In this document: positions 16,413 through 25,057 of the stretch, one piece after another
Layout of the letters: each line of letters starts with the position of its first letter
How positions within the stretch are numbered: the stretch's first letter is position 1
Origin: Raineyella antarctica
Lineage (GTDB): Bacteria > Actinomycetota > Actinomycetes > Propionibacteriales > Propionibacteriaceae
NCBI RefSeq assembly: GCF_900092135.1
Contig: NZ_FMYF01000004.1
Span: 62,001 to 126,000 of the forward strand
Reading direction: 5' to 3'
DNA length: 64,000 bases
Position numbers and translations under genes: made by a program
The notes under the pieces: generated by a model
Told to the model about the DNA's origin: nothing
The model's input: only the letters and a program-made list of their open reading frames with translations
Databases searched by the model: none

Positions 16413-17819
16413 ATGACCGCACACTTTGACGTCGTAGTCCTGGGCGCCGGTCCCGGAGGGTATGTCGCGGCAATTCGCGCCGCCCAGCTGGGCCTGAAGA
16501 CCGCCATTGTCGAGAAGAAGTACTGGGGTGGTGTCTGCCTCAACGTGGGCTGCATCCCCACCAAGTCGTTGCTGCGCAACGCTGAGCTCGCGCACATCTT
16601 TACGCACGAGCGTGACTTCTTCGGCTTCAGCATCGACGGCGAGGTCAAGCTCGACTACGGCAAGGCGTACAGCCGGTCCCGTGACGTCTCCAACAAGATG
16701 GTCAAGGGCGTCCACTTCCTGATGAAGAAGAACAAGATCCAGGAGTTCGACGGCTGGGGCACCTTCACCGACGCCAAGACGATCGAGGTCACCAAGGACG
16801 ACGGCTCCGTCGAGACGCTGACCGCCGAGAACATCATCATCGCGTCCGGTTCGGTGACCCGGATGCTGCCGGGGATGGAGCGCTCGGCCAACGTCGTCAC
16901 CTACGAGGAGTTGATCCTCTCCGAGACGCTGCCGCAGAAGATCATCATCGGCGGCGCCGGCGCCATCGGCACCGAGTTCGCCTACGTCCTCAACTCCTAC
17001 GGCGTCGACGTCACGATCGTGGAGTACCTGGACCGGATGATCCCGGTCGAGGATGCCGAGCTGGGCAAGGAGCTCGGCAAGGCCTACAAGAAGCTCGGTG
17101 TCAAGGTGATGACGGGTACCGCTGTCAAGAAGGTCGAGGACACCGGCTCCGGCGTCCGGATCACCGTGGAGCCCGCCGCCGGCGGTGACCAGCAGGTCCT
17201 CGAGGCCGACATGATGCTGTCCGCGTTCGGCTTCGCGCCCCGCACCGACGGCTACGGCCTGGAGAAGACCGGCGTCGCCCTCACCCAGCGAGGTGCGATC
17301 GAGATCGACGACTTCATGCGCACCAACGTGCCGGGCGTGTACGCCATCGGTGACGTGACGGCCAAGCTGATGCTGGCCCACACCGCCGAGGCCCAGGGCG
17401 TCGTCGCCGCGGAGACCATCGCCGGCGCCGAGACCATGCCGCTGAACTACGACATGATCCCGCACGCGACCTACTGCCAGCCCCAGATCGCTGCCTTCGG
17501 CTACACCGAGGAGAAAGCCAAGGAACTCGGCTACGACGTCAAGGTCGCCAAGTTCCCGTTCTCCGCGAACGGCAAGGCCAACGGGCTCGGTGAGACGGTC
17601 GGCTTCGTCAAGATCGTCGCCGACGCCACGTACGGGGAGATCCTCGGCGCGCACATGATCGGCCCGGAGGTCACCGAGCTGCTGCCCGAGCTCGTGCTCG
17701 CCCAGCAGTGGGACCTCACCGCCGAGGAGATCGGCCGCACGGTGCACTCGCACCCGACGCTCTCCGAGGCGATCAAGGAGGCCGCCGAGGGAATCGGTGG
17801 CCACATGATCAACCTCTGA
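16413..17819 (+). CDS. lpdA: Dihydrolipoyl dehydrogenase
   Basis: The 468-residue flavoenzyme reoxidises dihydrolipoyl groups of 2-oxoacid dehydrogenase or glycine cleavage complexes with NAD+. It has the FAD-binding [20 protein letters not shown], the redox disulfide [14 protein letters not shown] (Cys42, Cys47), and the NAD-binding [14 protein letters not shown]. The second FAD motif [12 protein letters not shown] and the active-site HSHPTLSEA near the C-terminus follow. No lipoyl domain is fused and no E1 or E2 gene is nearby, so it serves complexes encoded elsewhere. It has its own leaderless promoter and terminator and is monocistronic. Confidence 0.95.
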   Translation: MTAHFDVVVLGAGPGGYVAAIRAAQLGLKTAIVEKKYWGGVCLNVGCIPTKSLLRNAELAHIFTHERDFFGFSIDGEVKLDYGKAYSRSRDVSNKMVKGVHFLMKKNKIQEFDGWGTFTDAKTIEVTKDDGSVETLTAENIIIASGSVTRMLPGMERSANVVTYEELILSETLPQKIIIGGAGAIGTEFAYVLNSYGVDVTIVEYLDRMIPVEDAELGKELGKAYKKLGVKVMTGTAVKKVEDTGSGVRITVEPAAGGDQQVLEADMMLSAFGFAPRTDGYGLEKTGVALTQRGAIEIDDFMRTNVPGVYAIGDVTAKLMLAHTAEAQGVVAAETIAGAETMPLNYDMIPHATYCQPQIAAFGYTEEKAKELGYDVKVAKFPFSANGKANGLGETVGFVKIVADATYGEILGAHMIGPEVTELLPELVLAQQWDLTAEEIGRTVHSHPTLSEAIKEAAEGIGGHMINL

Positions 17820-17853
17820 CCGCGGTCAGGCCCGGACGGTTCCGAGCCGGCAC

Positions 17854-17887
17854 GAGCCCCGTCACCCATCGCTGGGGGACGGGGCTC
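17854..17887 (+). terminator. Terminator after lpdA
   Basis: GAGCCCCGTC (17854-17863) pairs with GACGGGGCTC (17878-17887), and an inner CCCA/TGGG stem extends it, 35 bases past the lpdA stop. Confidence 0.7.
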
Positions 17888-17911
17888 CTGCCGTCGCAGC
17901 CGTCCCGGCCC

Positions 17912-17917
17912 TACCAT
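17912..17917 (+). promoter_or_regulatory. -10 box TACCAT for the RNA ligase-like gene
   Basis: TACCAT ends six bases before ATG 17924, with no Shine-Dalgarno site, fitting a leaderless start. Confidence 0.45.
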
Positions 17918-17923
17918 GGCGTG

Positions 17924-18529
17924 ATGGGTGCTCGCTTGTTCACCGCCATCGTCCCGCCGGATCGGGTCGTCGAGGAACTGGATGCCTTCCTCGAGCCCCG
18001 CCGGGTAGCCGAACCGCGCCTGCGCTGGACCCGCCCGGAGACCTGGCACCTCACCACCGCGTTCATGCCCGACGTGCCCGACGGGTCCCTGGACCGCCTG
18101 GTCGAGGGCCTCGACCAGGCAGCTGCACGCACCCCCGCCTTCGACCTGGCACTGGCCGGCGGGGGAGCGTTCCCCCACGCGCTGGAGACCCGGCTGCTGT
18201 GGCTCGGCGTGATGGAGGCCGCCGTGCAGCCGCTGGCGCAGCTGGCCGAGCGCAGCCGGAACGCGGCCGTCCGGTCCGGGGTCCGCGTCGACGGTGCGCG
18301 GTTCACGCCCCACCTCAGCCTGGCCAGGGCCGGCCGGCCGCTGGACACCACGCGGCTGATCCGGGTGCTGGACACGTTCGAGGCGCCAGGGTGGTTCGCC
18401 GACGAGCTGGTCCTGGTCCAGTCCCACCTGCACGACCAGGCCCGGCGCTACGAGGTGCTGGAGCGGTTCACGCTGGCCGGGCATCCGGGCGAGGAGAGGA
18501 CGCGGAAGCCGTACGACACCGGCGAATGA
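17924..18529 (+). CDS. thpR: 2'-5' RNA ligase / cyclic phosphodiesterase (ThpR-like)
   Basis: The 201-residue protein belongs to the 2H phosphoesterase superfamily: the two histidine motifs are HLTTAF (H-x-T) near residue 44 and HLSLAR (H-x-S) in the second half. The N-terminus RLFTAIVPPDRVVEEL and the TPHLSLARAG strand are typical of ThpR, which opens 2',3'-cyclic nucleotide phosphodiester bonds and can ligate tRNA halves in vitro. The ATG at 17924 is favoured over an in-frame GTG at 17921 by the -10 spacing. The physiological role of the family in bacteria is not settled. Confidence 0.88.
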   Translation: MGARLFTAIVPPDRVVEELDAFLEPRRVAEPRLRWTRPETWHLTTAFMPDVPDGSLDRLVEGLDQAAARTPAFDLALAGGGAFPHALETRLLWLGVMEAAVQPLAQLAERSRNAAVRSGVRVDGARFTPHLSLARAGRPLDTTRLIRVLDTFEAPGWFADELVLVQSHLHDQARRYEVLERFTLAGHPGEERTRKPYDTGE

Positions 18530-18636
18530 GCCCTGGTGGCAGGAAGCCGCCCACCACCGCGTTGTCCTCCCGGCCGCGGCGCCCACTCCGGCACCCGTCG
18601 CGCGGGAGCGGCCCGGAGCCATGAAAGAGTGAAGCC

Positions 18637-19074
18637 ATGAGCTTCCCTTCCGGCCGCCGCCTCGTCGTGGGCGCGGCGCTCGTCGACGACCTCGCCCGGC
18701 CGACCCGCATCCTTGCGGCTCGGCGCTACGCCACCTCGCAGGCGGGCGGCTGGGAGTTTCCCGGCGGCAAGGTCGAGCCCGGAGAGGCTCCGCTCGCCGC
18801 CCTGCACCGCGAACTGCGCGAGGAGCTCGACCTGCCGATCACCGTGGGCCGTGAGGTCCACGGCCCGATGCCCGACGGGGCCTGGCCCATCTCCGAGAGC
18901 TGGCGGATCCGGGTGTGGCTCGCCGAACCCGCGCGCAAGGACATCCGTCCGGGTGACGCCCATGACGCGGTGCGGTGGCTGGGCGTGGACGAGCTCGACA
19001 GCGTCGGTTGGCTGCCCGCCGACGACGCCATCGTGGCGGCCCTGCGGGCGCTGATGATCCCGGCTCGCGCCTGA
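18637..19074 (+). CDS. Nudix hydrolase, MutT-like
   Basis: The 145-residue product carries the full Nudix box starting GGKVEPGEAPLAALHRELRE (about residues 46-65) followed by EL, fitting G-x5-E-x7-REU-x-EE-x-GU. The N-terminus RRLVVGAALVDD and YATSQAGGWEFPGG before the box are typical of the MutT/CTP pyrophosphohydrolase group that removes oxidised or non-canonical NTPs. It ends WLGVDELDSVGWLPADDAIV, also usual for MutT. The substrate cannot be set from sequence. The start ATG follows GAGTGAAG. The 107-base gap before it shows no clear site. Confidence 0.88.
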   Translation: MSFPSGRRLVVGAALVDDLARPTRILAARRYATSQAGGWEFPGGKVEPGEAPLAALHRELREELDLPITVGREVHGPMPDGAWPISESWRIRVWLAEPARKDIRPGDAHDAVRWLGVDELDSVGWLPADDAIVAALRALMIPARA

Positions 19075-19154
19075 GCGACACTGCACCGCTACGGATCGCC
19101 ACCAGCCGGATCACCACCAGCCGACCCACCTCGCCCGGACCAGGAGGAACCACC

Positions 19155-20117
19155 ATGACGCACCGGCCGCCGGAGCTGGGGGAGTTGTGTTCGCAGATGT
19201 CACTGGCCGCGGCCGAACCGGCCATCGGCACCGCTGCCGAGGCGACCTGCTGGGTGGTGCTGGAGCAGGACGGGCCCTGGGGTGCCAAGGCCGCGGTCCA
19301 GTCCAGGCTCGACCCCGTCCTGGGCGCCCGTATGGACCGTGCGGTCGCGGCGCTGGGTGGACGGTTCGCCCTGATGCGGGAGCCGGGAGCGCACCCCGAT
19401 CGTCACCACGACGTACGACGGATCCTGGTCGCCGCCGGGCCGGTCGAGGCCCCCTGGCTGGTGGAGGGGACCATCGACGATCCCGACCAGCTGCTCCGGC
19501 TGCCCCTGGAATGCCTGGCCGACCCCTCTCCGGCACGACTCCTCGCGGCCATGCCGCAGTTGCGGATCGCCACCCGCCCGGTCCTCCTGGTGTGTACGAA
19601 CGGCAAGCGGGACCGCTGCTGCGCGCTCACCGGGCGTCCGGTCGCCGACTCCGCCGGCCAGGCGTTCCCGGACCGGGTGTTCGAGACCACGCACCTGGGC
19701 GGCCACCGGTTCGCTGCCACCGCCGTGGTGCTGCCCTCGGGCCACGCGTACGCCCGCCTGGATGCCGACGCCGCGATCGCCGTCCTCGCCGCGGCCGATG
19801 AGCGCCGGATCTGCCCCGAGGTGGCCGACCCGGACCACTACCGCGGCCGCAGCGGTCTGCAGCGCCCCCAGCAGGTGGCCGAGTTCGCCTTCCGTGACGC
19901 TGTGGACGACTGGAGCGTCCCCGGTCCGCCGGTCGACCGGCCCGTCCCACTGGGCGAGGGCCGCTGGAGCGTACGGGTGGGCGGCGGGTCCGAAGGCCTC
20001 ACGTTCGAGGTGGCCGCCGTCCTCACCGATCGGATGCGTCCGGAGTCCTGCGGCAAGCCCTCCGTCCCGGTACCGGAGTGGCGGACGACCCTCCTCGAGG
20101 ACCCCGTGGCCGTCTGA
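19155..20117 (+). CDS. Sucrase/ferredoxin-like [2Fe-2S] thioredoxin-fold protein
   Basis: The 320-residue protein matches the sucrase/ferredoxin-like family: VLLVCTNGKRDRCCALTGRP carries clustered cysteines and THLGGHRFAATAVVLPSGHAY follows with the conserved histidines, the usual layout for a thioredoxin-like [2Fe-2S] site. The N-terminal half has CSQMS and WVVLEQDGPWG. AGGAGG seven bases before ATG 19155 fixes the start. It precedes the sulfite reductase operon on the same strand with a 160-base gap holding a separate promoter. A part in electron supply to sulfite reductase is possible but only suggested by position. Confidence 0.8.
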   Translation: MTHRPPELGELCSQMSLAAAEPAIGTAAEATCWVVLEQDGPWGAKAAVQSRLDPVLGARMDRAVAALGGRFALMREPGAHPDRHHDVRRILVAAGPVEAPWLVEGTIDDPDQLLRLPLECLADPSPARLLAAMPQLRIATRPVLLVCTNGKRDRCCALTGRPVADSAGQAFPDRVFETTHLGGHRFAATAVVLPSGHAYARLDADAAIAVLAAADERRICPEVADPDHYRGRSGLQRPQQVAEFAFRDAVDDWSVPGPPVDRPVPLGEGRWSVRVGGGSEGLTFEVAAVLTDRMRPESCGKPSVPVPEWRTTLLEDPVAV

Positions 20118-20154
20118 GGGACCCACGGTCGTCCCTTCCGATGGACCGACGGGT

Positions 20155-20220
20155 TTTGCATTTTGCTATGGGATCATTAAGATCCCTGAATACCGGCGGG
20201 GAGTCGTTGACATCTCCCCG
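20155..20220 (+). promoter_or_regulatory. Control region of the sulfate assimilation operon
   Basis: An AT-rich island holds TTGCAT-like and TAAGAT (20178-20183) elements 16 bases apart, plus a perfect palindrome GGGATC-N5-GATCCC (20170-20186) lying over the -10 box. Downstream, CGGGGAG (20197-20203) and CTCCCCG (20214-20220) can form a hairpin at the mRNA 5' end. The palindrome is a candidate operator for a sulfur-responsive regulator. Confidence 0.45.
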
Positions 20221-20277
20221 AGTGCCTCCCCATGAGGGATGCCGCGGTGTGATTCAGCCTGATGCCGAGGAGGCCCC

Positions 20278-21996
20278 GTGTCCGACGATTCCACCCCCAC
20301 GACCACGACGCCGAGCGCGGCCCCGGCCGCGCGTGAGCACGTACGTGGCCCCCGGAAGGGCCGGCCCAACGGCCAGTGGGCCGTCGACGGCAAGAGCCCC
20401 CTGAACCACAACGAGGAGTACAAGCAGGAGGACGACGGCCTGAGCGTCCGCCGGCGGATCCTCGACACGTACTCCAAGGAGGGCTTCGACTCCATCGCGC
20501 CGGACGACCTCTTCGGTCGGATGCGCTGGTGGGGCCTCTACACCCAGCGTGCCCAGGGGCTGGACTCCTCCCACACCGGCAAGAGCGACGCCGAGCTCTC
20601 GGACACCTACTTCATGCAGCGGATCCGGGTCGACGGCCAGATCCTGAGCACCGAGCAGGTCCGTACGATCGCCGGCATCTCGCGGGACTTCGCCCGCAAC
20701 ACCCTGGACATCACCGACCGGCAGAACATCCAGCTGCACTGGGTCGCCATCGAGGACGTCCCCGAGCTGTGGGACCGCCTGGACGCGGTCGGCCTGAACA
20801 CCATCACCGCCTGCGGCGACACGCCCCGCGGCTTCCTCGGCAGTCCGGTGGCCGGCATCGCCGCCGACGAGATCATCGACCCGACGCCGCTGATCGAGGA
20901 GATCCGCGAGCGCTTCATCAACGAGCCGCAGTTCACCAACCTGCCGCGCAAGTTCAAGACCGCGATCACCGGCCACCCGAGCCTGGATGTCTGCCACGAG
21001 ATCAACGACATCTCCTTCGTCGGCGTCCGCCACCCGGAGCTGGGTGCCGGGTACGACCTGTGGATCGGTGGCGGCCTGTCGACCGCCCCGCGGTTCGCCG
21101 AGCGCCTCGGCGTCTTCGTCCGGCCCGAGGAGGCCGCCGATGTCTGGGCCGGGGTGATCTCGATCTTCCGCGACTACGGCTACCGCCGCCTGCGCAACAA
21201 GGCCCGGCTGAAGTTCCTGATGGCCGACTGGGGCCCGGAGAAGTTCCGCCAGGTCCTGCAGGACGAGTACTTGCACCGCGAGCTCCCGGACGGGCCCGCC
21301 GCGACCAGCAACGGCACGCCCGCCGACCATGTCGGCGTGCACGACCAGAAGGACGGCCGCAAGTACGTCGGCTTCGCCGCGACCGTCGGCCGTGTCGGTG
21401 GCGACAACTTCGCCCGGATCGCCGACCTGGCCGAGGCTGCCGGCTCGCACCGGGTCAGCCTCACCCCGCACCAGAAGCTCCTCGTCCTCGACGTTGACCC
21501 GGACAAGGTCGACCAGCTGGTCGAGGCGATGGCGGGGATCGGCCTGCAGGCCGACCCAGGCCCGTTCCGCCGTGCCACCATGGCCTGCACCGGCATCGAG
21601 TACTGCAAGCTCGCGTTCGTGGAGACCAAGGGCCTGGCCGCCCGGGTGATCGAGGACCTGGACCAGCGCTTCGACGGCGTACCGCTCGATCCGCCGATCA
21701 GCCTGAACATCAACGGCTGCCCCAACTCCTGCGCCCGGATCCAGACCGCCGACATCGGCCTCAAGGGACAGCTGCTGGGCGGGGAGTTCGGGTTCCAGAT
21801 CCACCTGGGTGGTGGCCTGGCCTCCAAGGACCGCGAGGAGGCTGGCCTGGGCCGTACCGTCCGTGGTCTCAAGGTGAGCTCGGAGGACCTTCCGGGTTAC
21901 GTTGATCGAGTGGTCCGGCGATTCCTGGACCAGCGACAGGGCGAAGAGACCTTCTCCGCCTGGGTAGCACGCAGTGATGAGAAGGAGTTCGTGTGA
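20278..21996 (+). CDS. Assimilatory sulfite reductase (ferredoxin-type, siroheme/4Fe-4S)
   Basis: The 572-residue enzyme reduces sulfite to sulfide with six electrons using siroheme coupled to a [4Fe-4S] cluster. The cluster ligands are visible as CTGIEYC (Cys437, Cys443) and CPNSC (Cys481, Cys485). The N-terminal half-domain has MRWWGLYTQRAQG and FMQRIRVDGQILS, with the Arg/Lys anion-binding residues typical of SirA/NirA proteins. Nitrite reductases share this fold, but the cys genes downstream favour sulfite. GTG 20278 follows GAGGAGG. The stop overlaps cysH as GTGA. Electrons would come from ferredoxin or a flavodoxin. Confidence 0.92.
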   Translation: MSDDSTPTTTTPSAAPAAREHVRGPRKGRPNGQWAVDGKSPLNHNEEYKQEDDGLSVRRRILDTYSKEGFDSIAPDDLFGRMRWWGLYTQRAQGLDSSHTGKSDAELSDTYFMQRIRVDGQILSTEQVRTIAGISRDFARNTLDITDRQNIQLHWVAIEDVPELWDRLDAVGLNTITACGDTPRGFLGSPVAGIAADEIIDPTPLIEEIRERFINEPQFTNLPRKFKTAITGHPSLDVCHEINDISFVGVRHPELGAGYDLWIGGGLSTAPRFAERLGVFVRPEEAADVWAGVISIFRDYGYRRLRNKARLKFLMADWGPEKFRQVLQDEYLHRELPDGPAATSNGTPADHVGVHDQKDGRKYVGFAATVGRVGGDNFARIADLAEAAGSHRVSLTPHQKLLVLDVDPDKVDQLVEAMAGIGLQADPGPFRRATMACTGIEYCKLAFVETKGLAARVIEDLDQRFDGVPLDPPISLNINGCPNSCARIQTADIGLKGQLLGGEFGFQIHLGGGLASKDREEAGLGRTVRGLKVSSEDLPGYVDRVVRRFLDQRQGEETFSAWVARSDEKEFV

Positions 21997-22736
21997 CAAC
22001 CGCACCCGACACAGCCCCCCGTAGTCACGGCCCCGGACGCCGTCGCACGGAGGATGAGCTGAAGGCCATCGCGGAGGAGGCGTCCGAGCGGTTCGCCGAC
22101 GCCACCGCCGAGCAGGTCCTGGCCTGGGCGGCCGAGGAGTTCGGCGACGCCCTGGCGGTCGCCTGCTCGATGGCCGGGGACACCGTCCTGCCCGCCATCG
22201 TCTCCAGCGTGCACCCCGGTGTCGACGTGCTGTTCCTGGAGACCGGCTACCACTTCGCCGAGACCCTCGGGACCCGCGGCGAGATGGAGACGGTGCTGCC
22301 GGTGAACATCATCGACGTCCTGCCGGTGCTCACCGTCGCCCAGCAGGACGAGAAGTACGGCAAGGACCTCTTCGCCCGCGACCCGGGCCAGTGCTGCGCG
22401 ATGCGCAAGGTCGAGCCGCTCAACCGTGAGCTCGGCGGCTACGAGGCCTGGGTGACCGGTGTCCGCCGCGAGGACAACGAGCTGCGCCGCCACGCCAGGC
22501 TGGTGGAGTGGGACAACACCCACCACATGGTCAAGATCAACCCGATCGCCGGCTGGACCTTCGACGACGTGATCGAGTACGCCGGCGAGCACGGTGTCCC
22601 GATCAACCCCCTGCTGACGGAGGGCTACCCCTCGATCGGCTGCGAACCCTGCACCCGAAAGGTGCTCCCCGGAGAAGACCCCCGGGCCGGCCGCTGGGCC
22701 GGTCTGGCCAAGACAGAATGCGGGATCCACCTGTGA
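21993..22736 (+). CDS. cysH: Adenylyl-sulfate (APS) reductase, iron-sulfur type
   Basis: CysH reduces adenylyl sulfate (or PAPS) to sulfite with thioredoxin. The 247-residue protein carries both cysteine pairs that hold a [4Fe-4S] cluster in APS-using enzymes, CCAMRKVEPL and SIGCEPCTRKV, and the catalytic ECGIH end. The presence of the cluster cysteines and the lack of an APS kinase gene in this operon both suggest APS as the substrate. The modified PP-loop is AVACSMAGDTVL. It begins at GTG 21993 overlapping the sulfite reductase stop and ends overlapping cysD, so it is translationally coupled on both sides. Confidence 0.93.
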   Translation: MTTAPDTAPRSHGPGRRRTEDELKAIAEEASERFADATAEQVLAWAAEEFGDALAVACSMAGDTVLPAIVSSVHPGVDVLFLETGYHFAETLGTRGEMETVLPVNIIDVLPVLTVAQQDEKYGKDLFARDPGQCCAMRKVEPLNRELGGYEAWVTGVRREDNELRRHARLVEWDNTHHMVKINPIAGWTFDDVIEYAGEHGVPINPLLTEGYPSIGCEPCTRKVLPGEDPRAGRWAGLAKTECGIHL

Positions 22737-23677
22737 CGACCGAGATCGTGACCATCCTCGACGACGACAGCGACCTCCAGCCCTATGAGCTCAGCCAGCT
22801 CGACGTGCTGGAGAGCGAGTCGATCCACATCTTCCGGGAGGTGACCGCCGAGCTGGAGCGCCCCGTGCTGCTGTTCAGCGGCGGCAAGGACTCCGTGGTG
22901 ATGCTGCACCTGGCGGCGAAGGCGTTCTACCCGGGTCGGGTGCCGTTCCCGGTGCTGCACGTGGACACCGGCCACAACTTCCCCGAGGTGCTCGAGTACC
23001 GCGACCGTACGGTCGAGCGGCTCGGCCTGAAGCTGATCGTGGCGAAGGTCCAGGACTACATCGACGACGGCCGGCTGGTCGAGCGTGCCGACGGCACCCG
23101 CAACCCGCTGCAGACCCAGCCGCTGCTCGATGCGATCGCCCAGGGCCGCTTCGACGCCGTGTACGGCGGCGGGCGGCGCGACGAGGAGAAGGCCCGTGCC
23201 AAGGAGCGGATCGTCAGCCTGCGCGACGAGTTCGGCCAGTGGGACCCGCGCAACCAGCGACCCGAGCTGTGGGACCTGTACAATGCCCGGCACCGTCCCG
23301 GCGAGCACGTCCGCGTGTTCCCGCTGAGCAACTGGACCGAGCTGGAGATCTGGCGCTACATCGCCAGGGAGAACATCGAGCTGCCGAGCCTCTACTACGC
23401 CCACGAGCGCGACGTCTTCCAGCGCGACGGGATGTGGCTGGCCGACGGACCGGTCTCCCGCCCCCGTGAGGGTGAGGAGATCGTCCGCAAGCTGGTGCGC
23501 TACCGCACGGTCGGCGACATGTCCTGCACCGGCGCCGTCGAGTCCGATGCGACCGACGTCTCGGGGGTCATCGCCGAGGTGGCCGCCACCACCCTGACCG
23601 AACGTGGCGCCACCCGCGCCGACGACCGCCTCTCCGAGGCGGCCATGGAGGACCGCAAGAAGGAAGGCTACTTCTGA
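22733..23677 (+). CDS. cysD: Sulfate adenylyltransferase subunit 2
   Basis: CysD is the catalytic ATP-pyrophosphatase subunit that forms APS from sulfate and ATP together with the GTPase CysN. The 314-residue protein has the PP-loop LFSGGKDSVVMLHLAAKAF near residue 46, then VLHVDTGHNFPEVLEYRD, YGGGRRDEEKARAKERI and FPLSNWTELEIWRYI, all characteristic. The ending MEDRKKEGYF is the conserved CysD tail. It starts at GTG 22733 with a GTGA overlap to cysH and its stop shares one base with the cysN start. Confidence 0.95.
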   Translation: MTTEIVTILDDDSDLQPYELSQLDVLESESIHIFREVTAELERPVLLFSGGKDSVVMLHLAAKAFYPGRVPFPVLHVDTGHNFPEVLEYRDRTVERLGLKLIVAKVQDYIDDGRLVERADGTRNPLQTQPLLDAIAQGRFDAVYGGGRRDEEKARAKERIVSLRDEFGQWDPRNQRPELWDLYNARHRPGEHVRVFPLSNWTELEIWRYIARENIELPSLYYAHERDVFQRDGMWLADGPVSRPREGEEIVRKLVRYRTVGDMSCTGAVESDATDVSGVIAEVAATTLTERGATRADDRLSEAAMEDRKKEGYF

Positions 23678-24972
23678 TGAGCACGCTGCTACGCCTGGCC
23701 ACGGCCGGCTCCGTCGACGACGGCAAGTCGACCCTGGTGGGTCGCCTGCTGCACGACACGAAGTCGATCCTGGCCGACCAGATGGATGCGGTCGAGCGCG
23801 TCAGCCGCGAGCGGGGGATGACCGGTGCCGACCTGGCACTGCTCACCGACGGCCTGCGGGCCGAGCGCGAGCAGGGCATCACGATCGACGTGGCCTACCG
23901 CTACTTCGCCACCCCGCGGCGCTCGTTCATCCTCGCCGACTGCCCCGGCCACGTGCAGTACACCCGCAACACGGTGACCGGGTCCAGCACCGCCGACGTG
24001 ATCGTGCTGCTGGTCGACGTCCGCCACGGTGTGCTCGAGCAGACCCGGCGCCACCTGGCGGTGGCCTCGCTGCTGCGGGTGCCGCACGTCATCGTCGCGG
24101 TGAACAAGATCGACCTGGCCGGTTACGCGGAGGACACCTTCCGCTCGATCGAGACCGACATCCGCCACGTCGCCGACGGACTCGGCCTGACCGACGTGAT
24201 CGTGATCCCGGTCTCGGCACTGGTCGGCGACAACATCGCCGACGGGTCGGAGCGGACGCCCTGGTACGACGGACCCTCCCTGCTGGAGGTGCTGGAGGAG
24301 TTGCCGACCGGCGAGGACCCGACGCACCAGCCGTTCCGCTTCCCGGTCCAGTACGTGATCCGGCCGCAGTCCGGTGCCGTCGACGAGCGCTTCGCCGAGT
24401 ATCGCGGGTACGCCGGCCGGATCGCCGCGGGTGTCGTCCGCCCCGGTGACGAGGTCGTCGTGCTGCCCTCGGGCAAGCGGTCCACGGTGGTCGGCATCGA
24501 CCTGGCCGACAAGGAGCTGGAGGAGGCCTTCGCGCCGCAGTCGGTGACGCTGCGCCTGGCCGACGACATCGACATCGCCCGTGGTGACCTGATCGCCTCG
24601 GTCGACGACGCCCCGACCCCGACGCGCGACCTGGACGCCCTGGTCTGCTGGCTGGCCGAGCGCCCGCTGGTCGAGGGCAGCCGGGTGCTGGTGAAGAACG
24701 GCTCGCGCACGGTCCAGGCCGTGGTGCGGTCCCTCGACGCCAAGCTCGACCTCGACACGCTGCTGGGCGAGCACACCGAGCGGCTGGAGCTGAACGACAT
24801 CGGCCGGGTCCGGCTCCGCCTGGCCTCCGAACTGCCGACCGAGGCGTACGCCCGGGCCCGCCACACCGGCGCCTTCCTGCTGGTCGACGGCCAGCAGGGC
24901 GGCACCCTCGCCGCCGGCATGGTGGTCAGCGCGGATCCGGACGGCGAGGCCGGCCCGGACTGGATCATCTGA
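23677..24972 (+). CDS. cysN: Sulfate adenylyltransferase subunit 1 (GTPase)
   Basis: CysN couples GTP hydrolysis to APS formation by CysD. The 431-residue protein is EF-Tu-like: G1 loop GSVDDGKST (11-19), the switch segment EREQGITIDVAYRYF, G3 DCPGHVQYTRN and G4 NKIDL. It continues into two beta-barrel domains with QYVIRPQ and GRIAAGVVRPGDEV. The protein ends without an APS kinase (CysC) domain, which fits a pathway that reduces APS directly. It starts by TGATG overlap with cysD. No sulfate permease gene follows. Confidence 0.95.
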   Translation: MSTLLRLATAGSVDDGKSTLVGRLLHDTKSILADQMDAVERVSRERGMTGADLALLTDGLRAEREQGITIDVAYRYFATPRRSFILADCPGHVQYTRNTVTGSSTADVIVLLVDVRHGVLEQTRRHLAVASLLRVPHVIVAVNKIDLAGYAEDTFRSIETDIRHVADGLGLTDVIVIPVSALVGDNIADGSERTPWYDGPSLLEVLEELPTGEDPTHQPFRFPVQYVIRPQSGAVDERFAEYRGYAGRIAAGVVRPGDEVVVLPSGKRSTVVGIDLADKELEEAFAPQSVTLRLADDIDIARGDLIASVDDAPTPTRDLDALVCWLAERPLVEGSRVLVKNGSRTVQAVVRSLDAKLDLDTLLGEHTERLELNDIGRVRLRLASELPTEAYARARHTGAFLLVDGQQGGTLAAGMVVSADPDGEAGPDWII

Positions 24973-25057
24973 TGCTCCTGTCTGCCGTTCGCTCCCTAGG
25001 CCGTCGGGTCGCCGTCACCATCGGCGGCCCGGCGGTCCCGGGGCGGAGCGGGGCGGC

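Noticed and set aside
20118..20277. SAM riboswitch or polycysteine leader peptide before the sulfite reductase gene
   Set aside because: No SAM-I or SAM-IV core is visible and the only short frames (for example ATG 20232) contain no run of cysteines.
20168..20277. A possible upstream in-frame-like short gene starting ATG 20168
   Set aside because: It overlaps the promoter palindrome, has no ribosome binding site and runs out of frame through the sulfite reductase start.
20278..21996. Assimilatory nitrite reductase
   Set aside because: The fold is shared, but coupling to cysH, cysD and cysN makes sulfite the likely substrate.
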